A stretch of DNA of 64,000 nt from Atriophallophorus winterbourni (taxonomy: Eukaryota > Platyhelminthes > Trematoda > Plagiorchiida > Microphallidae): positions 164,501 through 228,500 of the forward strand of contig JACCGJ010010690.1 in NCBI GenBank assembly GCA_013407085.1, written 5' to 3'. Made by a program: the position numbers and the translations under genes. This document shows, one piece after another, positions 53,519 to 63,548 of this stretch. Each line of letters opens with the position of its first letter. Positions within the stretch are counted from its first letter, which is position 1. The notes beneath the pieces are model-generated. The model had not been told where the DNA came from. It worked only from the letters and a program-made list of their open reading frames with translations, and did no database searches.

Positions 53519-54910
53519 TTCAATTCAATTCTAATTGTCCAAAAAGCATATAGCTTTACAAAAAAACAGAATAATATGGGAAATACGAATAATATAACAA
53601 GCACAAACGGGATTTGGTTGCTTACTGAGGAGTTCTAGAATCCAAAGGGCGGAATTTGTTTTCAATTGTTGGGATGACAAATGTCAATTCATTGGGTCAA
53701 GATGTACAGTTTTCTTCGATACATTGATTAAGGGCCAAAACGGCATCAAAACTTCTCTTGAAAATCTGCTGATTTGGTGAGTTTACAGCATAATCGGGTA
53801 GATTGTTTCAAGTAAAACAAAATTCGAACGGCAAAAATGTCGTCTACAATTGAGTCGCGAGTGAGGGATAGTTAAAATAAATGTGTGAGCTGTTGTCTTA
53901 TTCGAGCCCCGTAGGATGAATAAGCATTATAAAGGGTGATTTGCTTCAATCAAAATATTGTAAACCAAAATCAAATACCTACGGAGACTCCAACGTGGAT
54001 AATGGAATAAAATCAGGGTTTTGATTCGCTCATTGTATTGTTTCCGGCTGAGCCCGGTGAAAAGTTTGGTGGCTCGATGGTATAATCTTTGCAAAGTTGC
54101 AACCACCTTTTAACCCATTGCGACCATGCTTGAAGTGCACCACACTTTTATATCGTCCGCGAACAGTACGATCTTACATTTGATGAGAGCCGGTAGGTCA
54201 TTGCCATAAAGTGCGAAGAGGATTGGTCCGATTACTGATCCCTAAGGCACACTACATTTCACCGCTACCGACTTCGATAAAGCACCGTCCACAGAGACAT
54301 GAATAAGACGATCATTCATTTAATTTTCTAACCAGACTAATAGTCTGCCAAACATAACACAACCTTTCAGCTTCCGTAAGAGAATACTGTGGTATACGCT
54401 GTGAAATGCTTTTTATATATCGAGGTAACATACATGTATGGTATCCCCAACATAAACTGCTCCAGCACAATTGTCAAGGGTAAGGAAAAGTTTAGTAAGA
54501 CTGGAGTATCTAATTCCAAAACCGTGTTGCGCTCCCAAAATTAGATTTATTTCTTCAAGGTAATTGCTCAGTTTGTTCACCGTGATCCCTCCAAGCACAT
54601 TGGATAAGGCGGACAACTAGGTAATAGGCCTGTAATTTGCGGGCTCTGAACTCCGCCTTTGAAAATCGGTGAGATTATACCGTATTTCATTCCGTCGGTA
54701 TGACACTTTGGGACAGCGATTCGCAGAATAAATGAGTCAGAGTTCCGCATAGAAATTGTACACAATGCTTGAGTATATTTGGGGTAATTTTATCATAATC
54801 TGGCGCTTTAATGGGAATCAACAAATGTAAAGTTCCAACCATCTCGTCTTTGGTAATGGTTATTGTGTCCGATGGGTCAGGATGCTTTACTTCAGAAAAA
54901 GTCAATTTCC
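53519..54910 (-). mobile_element. CR1-like retrotransposon, subfamily CR1-e with AATTG tail, degenerate
   Basis: A minus-strand copy. An RT start at 54905-54687 (IKAPDYDKITPNILK for KSPGxDGITPALLK, then LCGTLTHLF) is followed by GIISPIFKGG and an NY-like remnant. At 54616-54413 are AQHGFGIRYSSLTKL and HVCYLDI. A decayed catalytic region follows around 54200 (LFADDIKVW-like on the minus strand). The 3' UTR ends near 53519 with AATTCAATTCAATT, the complement of the AATTG tail seen at 9256. Confidence 0.7.
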
Positions 54911-54919
54911 ATCACATAC

Positions 54920-55290
54920 ACACCCAACGAGCGGTTTTGTTTTTGTTCACATGAGTGTTGGCACATGTGATTAAACAGGTTGGTCGTACCAAACGTATCC
55001 AGAAGTGTCATACAAGAGGAACTATTTTACCATTCTTTCACTTTTTCAACGGCATGCGGATCCTGATCCTAGTGTCCCTACCTGATGAGTGCAAGCAGCT
55101 TGAAACCGGCCGTGGGATGTGTGTGATAGAGATGCACGCAAATGAGATTTCTTGTTCCTGGTGATTGGTTCAAACCCAGTGTACATGATGTTGGCTCCTG
55201 TGATTGAACTGGATGGTCTTACCAACCTGATCCACTTGTGGCATACAAGCAAAACTTGTTTACAATTCTTCCATTGTTTCGAGCCCGCCT
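54920..55290 (+). repeat. Dimeric hammerhead-bearing repeat, 235-bp period
   Basis: TGTGATTAAACAGGTTGGTCGTACC at 54964 recurs as TGTGATTGAACTGGATGGTCTTACC at 55199, and the similarity continues to a CATACAAG box. The unit period is therefore 235 bp. Between the two lies the block GGATCCTGATCCTAGTGTCCCTAC, then CTGATGA (55082-55088) and a decayed hammerhead. The layout resembles the 242-bp unit at 52390 and fits a tandem retrozyme copy. Confidence 0.6.
55074..55116 (+). ncRNA. Decayed type I hammerhead motif
   Basis: CUGAUGA is present, stem II is GUGC with GCUU (two weak pairs), and GAA and ACC/GG follow. The conserved U of the cleavage triplet is C. Relative to the well-formed copy at 35034-35087 it differs in stem II and at this critical base, so self-cleavage is not expected. 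It shows the family is older than this copy. Confidence 0.55.
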
Positions 55291-55329
55291 CAAGCTGTGA
55301 AGCCCCCAGTCAATAAGATGCCGTCTTGC

Positions 55330-56400
55330 CACGATCTGCCATCCTGATTTGGTACATGAGGATTAAGAATCAACAAACAAGCAGACTGTATTTTTCCACA
55401 CTAGCGAAACGAGCGACTGGTTCGAAGAAAAAGCTTCTGAGATGACTGCAGTGTTGAATGATCACTGGTCAGCATTCTTGAAGTTCAAAGGTATACCAAC
55501 AGATGAGAACTCACGACTTCTGAGAGCAGCTAGAAATAAGATCCAACAGACTGCAAGACGATCGGAAAATTACTATTGAACTGAAATTAGCCCCAGTAAC
55601 CAAAAAGCTGTGCATACTGGAAATTTTTAAGGTATGTATGATGGTATCAAGAGAGTCATTTGTCCAAACAAACTTAAAACGGCTCCCATTGCGTCAGTAT
55701 CTGGTAACCTGATTGTCAACAAAACTCATCAGGTGGAAAGATTGGTGGAGCACTTCTCCTCTCTCTACTCTAGGGAGAGTACGGTTTTGCCGCATGTATT
55801 TAAAAATGTTAAGCGGTTGCAAACATTTAACATCTTGATGCTCCCCCTACAATTGATGAGCTCAATAACGCAATCGACCGCTTAGCAAATAGGAAGGACT
55901 CTGGGAACGACGGAATTCCACCCGAGCTCATCAAATGCTGTAGAGCAGCTTTGTTACAATCGCTTCACCATTTGCTTTTTTCAGTGCTGGCAAGAGGAGT
56001 GTCCCACAAAAGGTGTGAGACATACAGATCATTACGCTATTTAGGAATTGGGGTGCTAGAGGCGACTGAAACATTTGCAGAGGAATCTCCCTTCTGAATG
56101 TTGTAGACAAAATGTTTGCTAAAGTCTTACAGATCCAGCTACAGATTTTGACTCATAGAATTTACTTCGAATCTCAATGTAGCTTTTGCAAGAAAGTTCA
56201 ACCGTTGATATGATCTTCTCCATGCGACAAATTCAAATAATTTTTCGGGAACATCGCATGTTAATATACGCTTTTTTCATTGATTTAGCTACGGCAATTG
56301 ATTACGTCATCATGAAGGGAGTTTTCAAAATGCTTGATATCATAGGATGTCCCACAAAGACTGCTCAAACACGTTATTTCGTTTTTACGCATGCATGAAA
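55330..56400 (+). mobile_element. RTE-like retrotransposon fragment, degenerate
   Basis: Plus-strand pieces: the endonuclease-RT linker (DWFEEKASEMTAVLND, then TDENSRLLRAARNKIQQTARRS), GMYDGIKRVICPNKLKTAPI, VERLVEHFSSLYSRES and DELNNAIDRLANRKDSGNDGIPPELIK. A later RT part follows around 56190-56340, with MQESSTVDMIFSMRQIQ and FIDLATAIDYV, the palm A block with the catalytic aspartate. It is interrupted by stops. It ends where CR1-b copy 2 begins and has no tail. Confidence 0.72.
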
Positions 56401-56547
56401 GGCTCAATCCATGTTCAAGATTCAAGATTCAAGAATTTATGGTTACAAAAAGCACATAGCTTCACAATTACCATATCATAGTAAATATGCGTTCAATAAG
56501 AGGTATAAAAAACAATTATACGATGTCACTGGAGTCAAGTAATATGC

Positions 56548-58044
56548 TTACCCTGAGTCAATACACAGGCATCTCAATTCGTTGTGTAACAAATAAGTGT
56601 CCAAGGTTCGAGTGAATGTTTTGATACAGGGAGAGGTGATAATTGCTTCGGGAAGGGCATTCCACAGGAAGCAGACACGTACCGAATAGAAATATCGGCG
56701 ACAATTAGTACGGGAATGGGGAATTTGTAGTGCCGCTGAGTGGCTACGTGTAATTCCTGACTCACGGTATTTGAACAAATGTTTGAGTGGATGATCTGGA
56801 GTATTCAATATTTTGTAAGTAATGATAACGTCACTTCGAAGTCTACGTTGAAGGGGAGTGGGGAGCTTTAGCTTTTTCAACCTTTCCTCGTATGTAAGGT
56901 CTCGAAAACCACGCACGATTTTAGTTGCACGATGATATATCCTGTCAAGCAAGAATATATCTTTTTTCATCCACGGAGTCCATGCTTGCGATGCGTGTTC
57001 CATTGTGGGAATTAAGTAGGCCTTCATGATTCTTGGCAACGTTACAGGCGTGAAGGTTCGGAAGATCCGTCGAAGCATACCTAGAAGCTTTGAAGCACGC
57101 TTGTAAATGACCTCACAATGCACGCTGTTCTTTAGGCTGCCACATATCCAGACTCCGAAATCCTTCTCCGATTCGGTCCAGCTCAAAATCGTCTGCCCAA
57201 AGTGATATTCGTACTGAAAGGGCCTACCGATTTGCAGTAACTTGCACTTTTGAAAATTGAACGGCAGTTTATTTCTAACTGACCATTCGTGTAGTGCATC
57301 TAAATCACTTTGCAGTTTTACGCAGTCTGCAGATGATTTTATTCGCATCCAAAGTTTAACATCATCCGCAAAAAGAACTACCTTGCATGAGAGCGTCTCA
57401 GATAAATCATTGATGTAAACTAAGAAAAGCACTGGACCGAGAACGGAACCTTGCGGTACACCACTGGAGGTATTAATGGCTCGTGATTGTACCCCGTTAA
57501 CTCGAACGGTTGCCTTGCGCCCATTGAGGTAGCTTTCGAACCATACGAGTAGCTGCCCGTCAATACCAATTTGTTTCAGCTTTTGTAGCAACAGAAAGTG
57601 ATTAACTCTGTCGAAAGCTTTCGACATATCCAGATAGCACGCGTGCACACTGTCTCCTGCGTCAACCGTTTGGGTCCAATCGTTTAATACCGTCAGCAAG
57701 TTTGTCAAGCATGAGCGAGCTTTACGAAACCCATGCTGGGCGACAGATAGTATATTTTGTGATTCCAAGTGATGAACTATATTTTCCGTCACTATGCGCT
57801 CCATCACTTTGGATATCACGGGGAGTAGGTTGACAGGACGGTAGTTCGCGGGATCTGAACGGCTACCACCCTTATAAATTGGTGAAATTACTCCTGTCTT
57901 CCACTCTGTTGGCACCACTCCTTCGGTTAGGGAATGTTGGAACAATTGGCATAGTGGTTCACACAGCGGCTGGTCACAGGATTTTAGTAGTGCTGGTGTT
58001 ATTCCATCGGCTCCAGGAGATTTCCTAGGGTTCAGTCGACACAA
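56548..58044 (-). CDS. CR1-b reverse transcriptase, open over 498 codons (copy 2)
   Basis: The frame runs uninterrupted from just before KSPGADGITPALLKS through [34 protein letters not shown] and [31 protein letters not shown] follows, with the catalytic FADDVKLW near 57370, FNFQKCKLLQIGRPF, and TESEKDFGVWICGSLKNS. AWTPWMKKDIFLLDRIYHRA leads to the C-terminus NELRCLCIDSG. All RT core motifs are intact. The upstream linker (58497-58117, then a break) and the endonuclease are in other frames, so no complete ORF2 remains. The start shown is only the edge of the open frame. Confidence 0.85.
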   Translation of the reverse strand: MCRLNPRKSPGADGITPALLKSCDQPLCEPLCQLFQHSLTEGVVPTEWKTGVISPIYKGGSRSDPANYRPVNLLPVISKVMERIVTENIVHHLESQNILSVAQHGFRKARSCLTNLLTVLNDWTQTVDAGDSVHACYLDMSKAFDRVNHFLLLQKLKQIGIDGQLLVWFESYLNGRKATVRVNGVQSRAINTSSGVPQGSVLGPVLFLVYINDLSETLSCKVVLFADDVKLWMRIKSSADCVKLQSDLDALHEWSVRNKLPFNFQKCKLLQIGRPFQYEYHFGQTILSWTESEKDFGVWICGSLKNSVHCEVIYKRASKLLGMLRRIFRTFTPVTLPRIMKAYLIPTMEHASQAWTPWMKKDIFLLDRIYHRATKIVRGFRDLTYEERLKKLKLPTPLQRRLRSDVIITYKILNTPDHPLKHLFKYRESGITRSHSAALQIPHSRTNCRRYFYSVRVCFLWNALPEAIITSPCIKTFTRTLDTYLLHNELRCLCIDSG

Positions 58045-58408
58045 GTGTCTTCGTATAATCGCTGAATTAATCTCAATATTATTCAGTTGTTGAGATACAA
58101 TCGATGTCAGTAAATTTTATTTCACCCTAACCGTTATCGGGCTAAACACATTTTCATAAAATTGAGCGAGAGTATCAGCCGTTTCCTTTGCTGTGACTGT
58201 TAATCCATTCTCAGAAATAACAGGAAACACGCCTGGTTTCACACTGGACCGAGCATTGACAATCCGATATAGAAGTTTAGGGTTTTCTTCCATTTTCAAA
58301 GACAGAGAGCGATGGTAATATTGCTTGTCCTCTTTGACGAGAGCATTCACTTTGTTACGAATTTTAGAAAATTGTTGCCAAGAGGCATCAGTTCTGGTCT
58401 TTCGGTGT

Positions 58409-59307
58409 TCAGTCCAAGCAAAGTTTCGTTTCCCGAGCCATTTTTGTGCGACTGCGAAGCTTAAATCGGAAGTCACTTGCCCGTCGTTCATCAACAAATC
58501 GCGAATTATGATCTATGTTTGACTGAAGTATTTTCGTGAGCTCACTGCATTGTGTTTCGTTGTTGTGCTGATCAAGTTCTTGCCAATTTACTAGCCCAAA
58601 CGATCCACGTAGACCCGCGTAGTCGATCTTCCTGAATTGTTTATCGGACGCACAAACTCGTCTAGCACTGCAAACAAACTCAAAGGCTAGCACCAGATGA
58701 TCACTCCGACCGAGGGGCGCAATGTAGTCAACACCCTCAACTGCTGTTTACTCTGAAGTAAAGATTAGATCCAAAATTGATGGCAACTCTGATCCTCTTC
58801 TATGAGTAAAGTCAAACACATGATTATGCAGTGGAATCATGTCGATCACCTCACGAAATTTGTGATCAAATGTGTGTAGATGGTGATCGGATCTGGCAAA
58901 GAGATGAGGAAGATTGAAGTCCCCCATGAGTAGTAATTGCGAGCTTCGCTTCTCTCCGGCGTAATTTAGCGCTTGTAATAACCTGTCATTTTGAGTATCA
59001 TTCGAGGCTGGGGGCGATATATGATTCCAAGAATGCAATCGTCCTGTGACACATTCGTGAGACTGCACCAGAGGGTATCTTCGAAATCAAGGTTTGGATC
59101 GTGAATTTTCATGCACTGAAGCCGTTCGGGACAGTATAAAGCCACACCACCACCTTTTCTTGGGCGATCGTTCCGTATTAGCATCATGTTGGGGATTGAG
59201 AGTTCACTTTCAGTCATACAGGATTGAAACCAGGTTTCAGTAACAGCAACGAGGTCTGGCGTGTATCGTTTGCACAGCTCGGTCAGTTCAGTCAATTTGT
59301 TGAACAA
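58409..59307 (-). pseudogene. CR1-b ORF2 endonuclease (copy 2), frame-broken
   Basis: VTETWFQSC and GGGVALYCPERLQC lie in the frame 59307-58966. After a shift near 58995, PPASNDT, LLMGDFNLPHLFARSDH and SILDLIFTSE follow up to a stop near 58748. GRSDHLVLAFEF and the linker to SRTK lie in 58693-58409. A run of five A (six in copy 1) at about 58439 breaks the linker. It is an APE-type endonuclease with its GDFN and SDH motifs present but not translatable as one protein. Confidence 0.8.
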
Positions 59308-59374
59308 ACTTTGAGCATTGGTATAGATGCATTTAAGTGAGTTTTAGAATGTAACACCGAGTCAGTATTAGTAT

Positions 59375-60648
59375 TTATTGGTCCGACGATGTTGACGTCG
59401 GACCGAGATCGTTTTTTGAAGCAATTTGAAGTAATTTCGCGGGCGAATTTGCACCAGTTTCGGATAATTGCGTAATTGAGGGCTCCAGGTGGACCTCAAC
59501 AGCGGCTTTTGAGTTGCACAGTCTAACGTTTTCAGGTAGCCTGTTTCTGTTCACTTTTAGCTTGCTTCGAACATCATCCGCCATGCTACTTGAAAGAAAC
59601 GTAACCTTAAGTGGATTTGCCCGTTTCCCGTGATAGTTCGGTGAACGAGGTATTCTGTATGTGTCGACAACTACAGAATTTTGGAAACCGATATTTTCGG
59701 CTATTAATGACCATTGTTTACGGTCGTGCTCTTTGTTTTCGAAGCCCGTTGTGGTGCCCGAATTTTCTGGAACGTCAAGCAAAATAATACTCCTTGGTGC
59801 TGTTTGATCCCGCCTATTCGGTGCTTTTGACCTTTCCCACCAAGGTACGTCAGCATATATACGGTTGGGTAGGTCACTTTGCGTTCGGAGCAAATACGAA
59901 TTTAGTAGAACATTTTCCATGTCCTTTTCGTTGGCGAAAGTGATTTTTAGAAGACGTGGTTTATCTTGATTCGGGGATTTCGTATGACGAGTTATTCGAG
60001 TTACCGACACGGGGTGTATACTATCTAGGCCGATTCGATTACAAATGCCGAACCAGTTTTCACAGTCATGCTTTTGCCTTTCTTGAAAGAGCGTCTGACT
60101 CAGGAATATTGGTGAATATTACAATTAATTTTTTTGCGTTTTATCGAATTTTTCTGCTCCCTGTGATATGGAACCGTTTTGCCTCGAACTTCCTCTTTTG
60201 CCTGAGGTTTAGGGCTAAGTTCTAACGCCGAAAACTTATCACATTTAGTCACTATCTGGGCGAATGTTAGCTTGCTAGAATGAGACGCGTCCACTTGGAG
60301 CTCTTTGGACGTAACCTCTGAGTCTGGAATCGATGGTAAATAATGGACTTTTTCAACAGTTCGGATTGCTTTTTGTTATCGTGAGCATCATCTGCTTCGG
60401 GTTGAATCGCTGGGGCAATTTTATCCATCAAGAGTGTTTTAAGCCTCTCCTTAATTATTCGATAATTATTTTCTAAAATTTCTAACCGAGGCTCAAGCTT
60501 TGCCTCATAGGCAGCGTTGTGTGGATTGTCGCTAGACTGTTTGCTTCGACATGAAGTGCATATGTGACAGACATTGGGAAAGTCCACGTTGTTGATAATC
60601 GTTCTACTTCCCCTGTTAGGGCTTTATCACAATTGACATGTATTTTGC
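59375..60648 (-). pseudogene. CR1-b ORF1 (copy 2), 5'-truncated
   Basis: The zinc finger remnant (HVNCDKALTGE, then VCHICTSCRSKQ) and coiled coil lie at 60648-60340. G_AAA_AAG is at 60354-60348, where copy 1 has A_AAA_AAG. The -1 frame then gives PSIPDSEVTSKELQVDASHSS. A second break near 60110 leads to the RNA-binding-like part in frame from 60010 to 59375. The frame layout around the slip site is the same as in copy 1. Confidence 0.7.
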
Positions 60649-60699
60649 TTCCCGTGGTCATCATCAAATAAAATCGCGAACACTTTAGCCAAGACTCCC

Positions 60700-62880
60700 C
60701 AAACGTCTAGTTGTATCACACTCTAACAACCCAACATTTGCCCATATGGTGACTAAAGCAGGTAAGTGTTTGACGGGAGCACTGACGCCTAAACTTCACG
60801 CGAAAGAGGAAGTTCTGAGCAAAACCGTCTCACATCATAAGGAGCCAATATACTCTATAAAACACGTAAAGAATTTAAGCGTTATCTGCACCAATATTAC
60901 TGAGTCAGAAATCACGCTCTTTCATGCAAGGCAAAAACATGACCTTGAAAATTGGTTAGATATTTGCAATCGAATTGGCTTAGATGGTATACACCCGGCG
61001 TCGGTAACTCGGCTCGCTCGTCACCCGAAGTCCCCGAACCAAGACAAACCACGTTTGCTTAGGATCACTTTTGCCAACGAAAGGGACATGGAAAATGTCC
61101 TACTCAATTCCTATTTGCTCCGAGCACAAAGTGACTCACACCACCGTATATATGCTGACGTACCTTGGTGGGAAAGACAACGAACACCCAATGGTCGGGA
61201 TCAAGCAGCATCAAGGAGTATTATTCTGCTCGACGTTCCTGAAAATACAGGAGCCACAACGGTTTACGAAAGAAAAGAGCACGATCGTAAACAGTGGTCA
61301 TTTATTATTGAGACTATTGGCTCCTCAAATTCTGTAGTCGTCGACACATACCGAATACCTTGCTCGCCAAACTATCAAGGAAAATGCTCCAATCCACTTG
61401 AGATTACATTTTTGTCAAGTAGTAGGGCAGATGTTGTCCGATCCGAACTAAAACTATGCAGAAAAAGATTACCCGATAACTTTAGACTGTGCGATCCCAG
61501 ACTTGTTGATGTCAAATTGCAGCCTTCCATTGCAAAAGCATCCGAGTCTGACTCAAAGTCGCCAGCGAAAATATCTCAACTTGTTTCACCAAACGACAAA
61601 ACTCCGACGTCCATAGCGTAGGACCAATAAATACTGTTACTGACTCGTTGTTACATGCTAAAGGCTCAATAAAGTGTCTCTATACGAATGCTCAAAGTTT
61701 GTTTAATAAATTGGCTGAACTAACCGAGATGTGCAAACGATACTCACCAGACCTCATCGCTGTGACTGAAACCTGATTTCAATCTCGTATGAATGAAAGT
61801 GAACTGTCGATCCAAAACATGATACTATTACGGAACAATCGTCAACGAAAAGGTTGTGGTGTGGTTCTATACTGTCACGAACGTCTGCGGGCCAGTACTT
61901 TTCTTGGTTTACATCAACGACCTACCAGAGACGCTCTCGTGCAAGGTGATTCTCTTTGCTGATGATATTAAACTTTGGACGCGGATAAAATCAACTGCAG
62001 ACTGTGTACAGCTGCAACGTGATCTAGATGCTCTCCGTGAATGGTCGGTACGGAATAATTTGCCATTCAATTTCCAAAAATGCAAGGTGTTGCAAATTGG
62101 TAAGCCATTCCAGTACCAATATCACTTTGGGCAGACGATTTTGAGCTGGACCTAGTCGGAAAGGGATCTTGGAATCTGGGTATGCGGCAGCCTGAAGAAC
62201 AGCCTGCCTTGTGAGATCATCTACAAGCGTGCTTTCAAGCTTCTAGGTATGCTGCGACGGATTTTCGGAACCTTCTCGCCTGGAACGTTGCCAAGCCTCA
62301 TGAAGACCTACTTAATTCCCACAATGGAACATGCATCACAAGCTTGGACTCCGTGGTTAAAAAAGGATATACTATTGGTTGATAAAATATACCATCGTGC
62401 AACCAAACTCCTAAGAGGTTTCCGGAAACTAACGTACGAGGAACGATTGCAAAACCTGAAACTCCCCACTCACCTTCAAAGAAGCCTTCGAAAAAAATAT
62501 GAAATACCCCACATCATCCCTTAAAACAATTATTCCAATACCGTGAGTCACGACTACACGTAGCCATTCAGCGACACTGCGAATTCCCCACTCCCGTATC
62601 AGCTGTCGCCGATATTTTTATTGTGTACGTGTCTGTTTCCTTTGGAATTCCCTCCCCGAAACTCTGGTCATCTCTACCAGCGTCGAAACGTTCATTCGAA
62701 ATTTCGATACTTATTTGTTGCATAACGATTAACCTGCATATTGACTCATGGTAAGTATTCAACTGGTCGATACTTGACATTACATGTTTATTTTATACCT
62801 CTTATTGGGCGAATATTTACTATGATATGGTAATTGTGAAGCTGTGCTTTTGGTGACCATAAATTCTTGAATCTTGAATA
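60700..62880 (+). mobile_element. CR1-b copy 3, internally deleted, head-to-head with copy 2
   Basis: Plus strand. ORF1 second frame 60722-61621 is open. The ORF2 start follows at about 61650-61885 (CLYTNAQSLFNKLAEL, a stop in the VTET-FQS block, then YCHERL). Then an abrupt junction at about 61888 leads to GPVLFLVYINDLPETL, FADDIKLWTRIKS and the rest of the RT to 62524, with the last part frame-broken to about 62735. The 3' tail is CATAAATTCTTGAATCTTG at 62858-62880. The deletion removed most of the endonuclease and the N-terminal RT, about 1.6 kb compared with copy 2. More diverged than copies 1 and 2. Confidence 0.82.
60746..61621 (+). CDS. CR1-b ORF1, RNA-binding-like part (copy 3)
   Basis: An open frame of 291 codons. 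It contains VICTNITESE, HDLENWLDICNRIGLDGIHP, RLARHPKSPNQDKPRLLRI, VLLNSYLLRAQSD, IYADVPWWERQRT, IILLDVPENTG, HDRKQWSF, NSVVVDTYRIPCSPNYQGK and LEITFLSSSRADVV. Two RRM-like units separated by the YADVPWWE linker are visible, as in copy 1. Frame conservation despite about 15% divergence from copy 1 by eye suggests it was translated until fairly recently. Confidence 0.7.
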   Translation: MVTKAGKCLTGALTPKLHAKEEVLSKTVSHHKEPIYSIKHVKNLSVICTNITESEITLFHARQKHDLENWLDICNRIGLDGIHPASVTRLARHPKSPNQDKPRLLRITFANERDMENVLLNSYLLRAQSDSHHRIYADVPWWERQRTPNGRDQAASRSIILLDVPENTGATTVYERKEHDRKQWSFIIETIGSSNSVVVDTYRIPCSPNYQGKCSNPLEITFLSSSRADVVRSELKLCRKRLPDNFRLCDPRLVDVKLQPSIAKASESDSKSPAKISQLVSPNDKTPTSIA

Positions 62881-63171
62881 CACATCTCGAACAGAATCCA
62901 AGCATTCATCTCAACATGGTCAACGATCGCCTGTAATACTAATACTAATGCATTTGAACGAATTTCACATGATACAGTCATGTGTTCATTATCAAACGCT
63001 TTAGTGTTTCACGTTTCACAACCCCGACTTGCTTTCCATGACCAAAGAGGGCGCAAACTACACGTGTTGTCTACTTGTCCTGTTAATTTTAGCCAGCTTT
63101 CTATTCTCAGTCATCTAGTTCTTTCTTCTTCCTGTGAATATCCTTACGTTTGGCCTCTTTTCATGATATAG
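62881..63171. other. Short unassigned stretch before exon L
   Basis: No repeat identity recognised. The right end (GCCTCTTTTCATGATATAG) is a usable splice acceptor for the exon at 63172. Confidence 0.4.
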
Positions 63172-63241
63172 GTCCTTGCTTATCCTTCGGACCCTATGCG
63201 GATGAGTAGTCCCGAATCGATTGGTTTGAGCTACTTGAAAG
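63172..63241 (+). CDS. Exon L of an unidentified or continuing gene
   Basis: A 70-nt exon candidate between acceptor TGATATAG and donor AAAG/GTGAGC. In phase 0 it reads VLAYPSDPMRMSSPESIG then LSYLK, and leaves one base. That base joins exon M in frame to make a glutamate codon. The protein fragment is not recognised. It could be the C-terminal part of the pseudokinase receptor or a separate plus-strand gene that continues to the right. Confidence 0.5.
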
Positions 63242-63429
63242 GTGAGCTTTATTTGTTCTGCGATTCATCCTCCATCCAATTTTTTTTTCGTTGGCGGTCC
63301 ATTGTTCTCGTTTATCACGAACGGAGTTACCATCTCGTGGCAATCGAATCGTTTCAACTCGAAAGAATTAAACGCTTTGAGGTCGACGCCCCCACACACC
63401 ACCAATTCCTTATGTCGATTCTTTTTCAG

Positions 63430-63548
63430 AGTGGGCGCGGTATTTGCATCGCAATCTGGATACTCCATTGAGACAATTTCATTGGTTAGAAACATTATCA
63501 GACGAGTTCAAACACTCGTGGACTCGCTTCGTTCCATTGCATGAATTG
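63430..63548 (+). CDS. Exon M of an unidentified or continuing gene
   Basis: A 119-nt exon candidate with strong signals: acceptor TTCTTTTTCAG and donor TTG/GTGAGT. Two bases complete the codon from exon L and it ends in phase 0. Product: EWARYLHRNLDTPLRQFHW, then LETLSDEFKHSW and TRFVPLHEL. Aromatic-rich and helical in character. No family recognised. It was weakly compared with a SAM domain (which ends Eph receptors) but the pattern is not convincing. Confidence 0.55.

Larger units (their letters stand above)
56412..60650 (-). mobile_element. CR1-b copy 2, long and well preserved, 5'-truncated
   Basis: Minus strand. It is truncated inside the ORF1 zinc finger near 60650 (it starts at SKIHVNCDKAL). 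ORF1 then runs to 59375, ORF2 endonuclease 59307-58409, and RT 58497-56548. The 3' UTR ends at 56412 with the complement of the TTGAATCTTGAAC tail. It is nearly identical to copy 1 wherever they can be compared and shows what copy 1 lost at its insertion. Remaining defects are frame breaks near 58995, 58740, 58440 and 58120. Confidence 0.88.

Noticed and set aside
55074..55116. Functional hammerhead at the 55-kb repeat
   Set aside because: The U of the cleavage triplet is replaced by C and stem II has a mismatch, so only a decayed motif is claimed.
61957..61970. CTGATGA as a hammerhead core
   Set aside because: This is the codon sequence of the FADD catalytic box of the CR1 RT (GCTGATGAT); no stem II or GAAA follows.
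63430..63548. Exon M as the SAM domain of the Eph-like receptor
   Set aside because: Some helical residues could be aligned, but the conserved SAM positions (the leading WL and the GH near the last helix) are not convincingly present.
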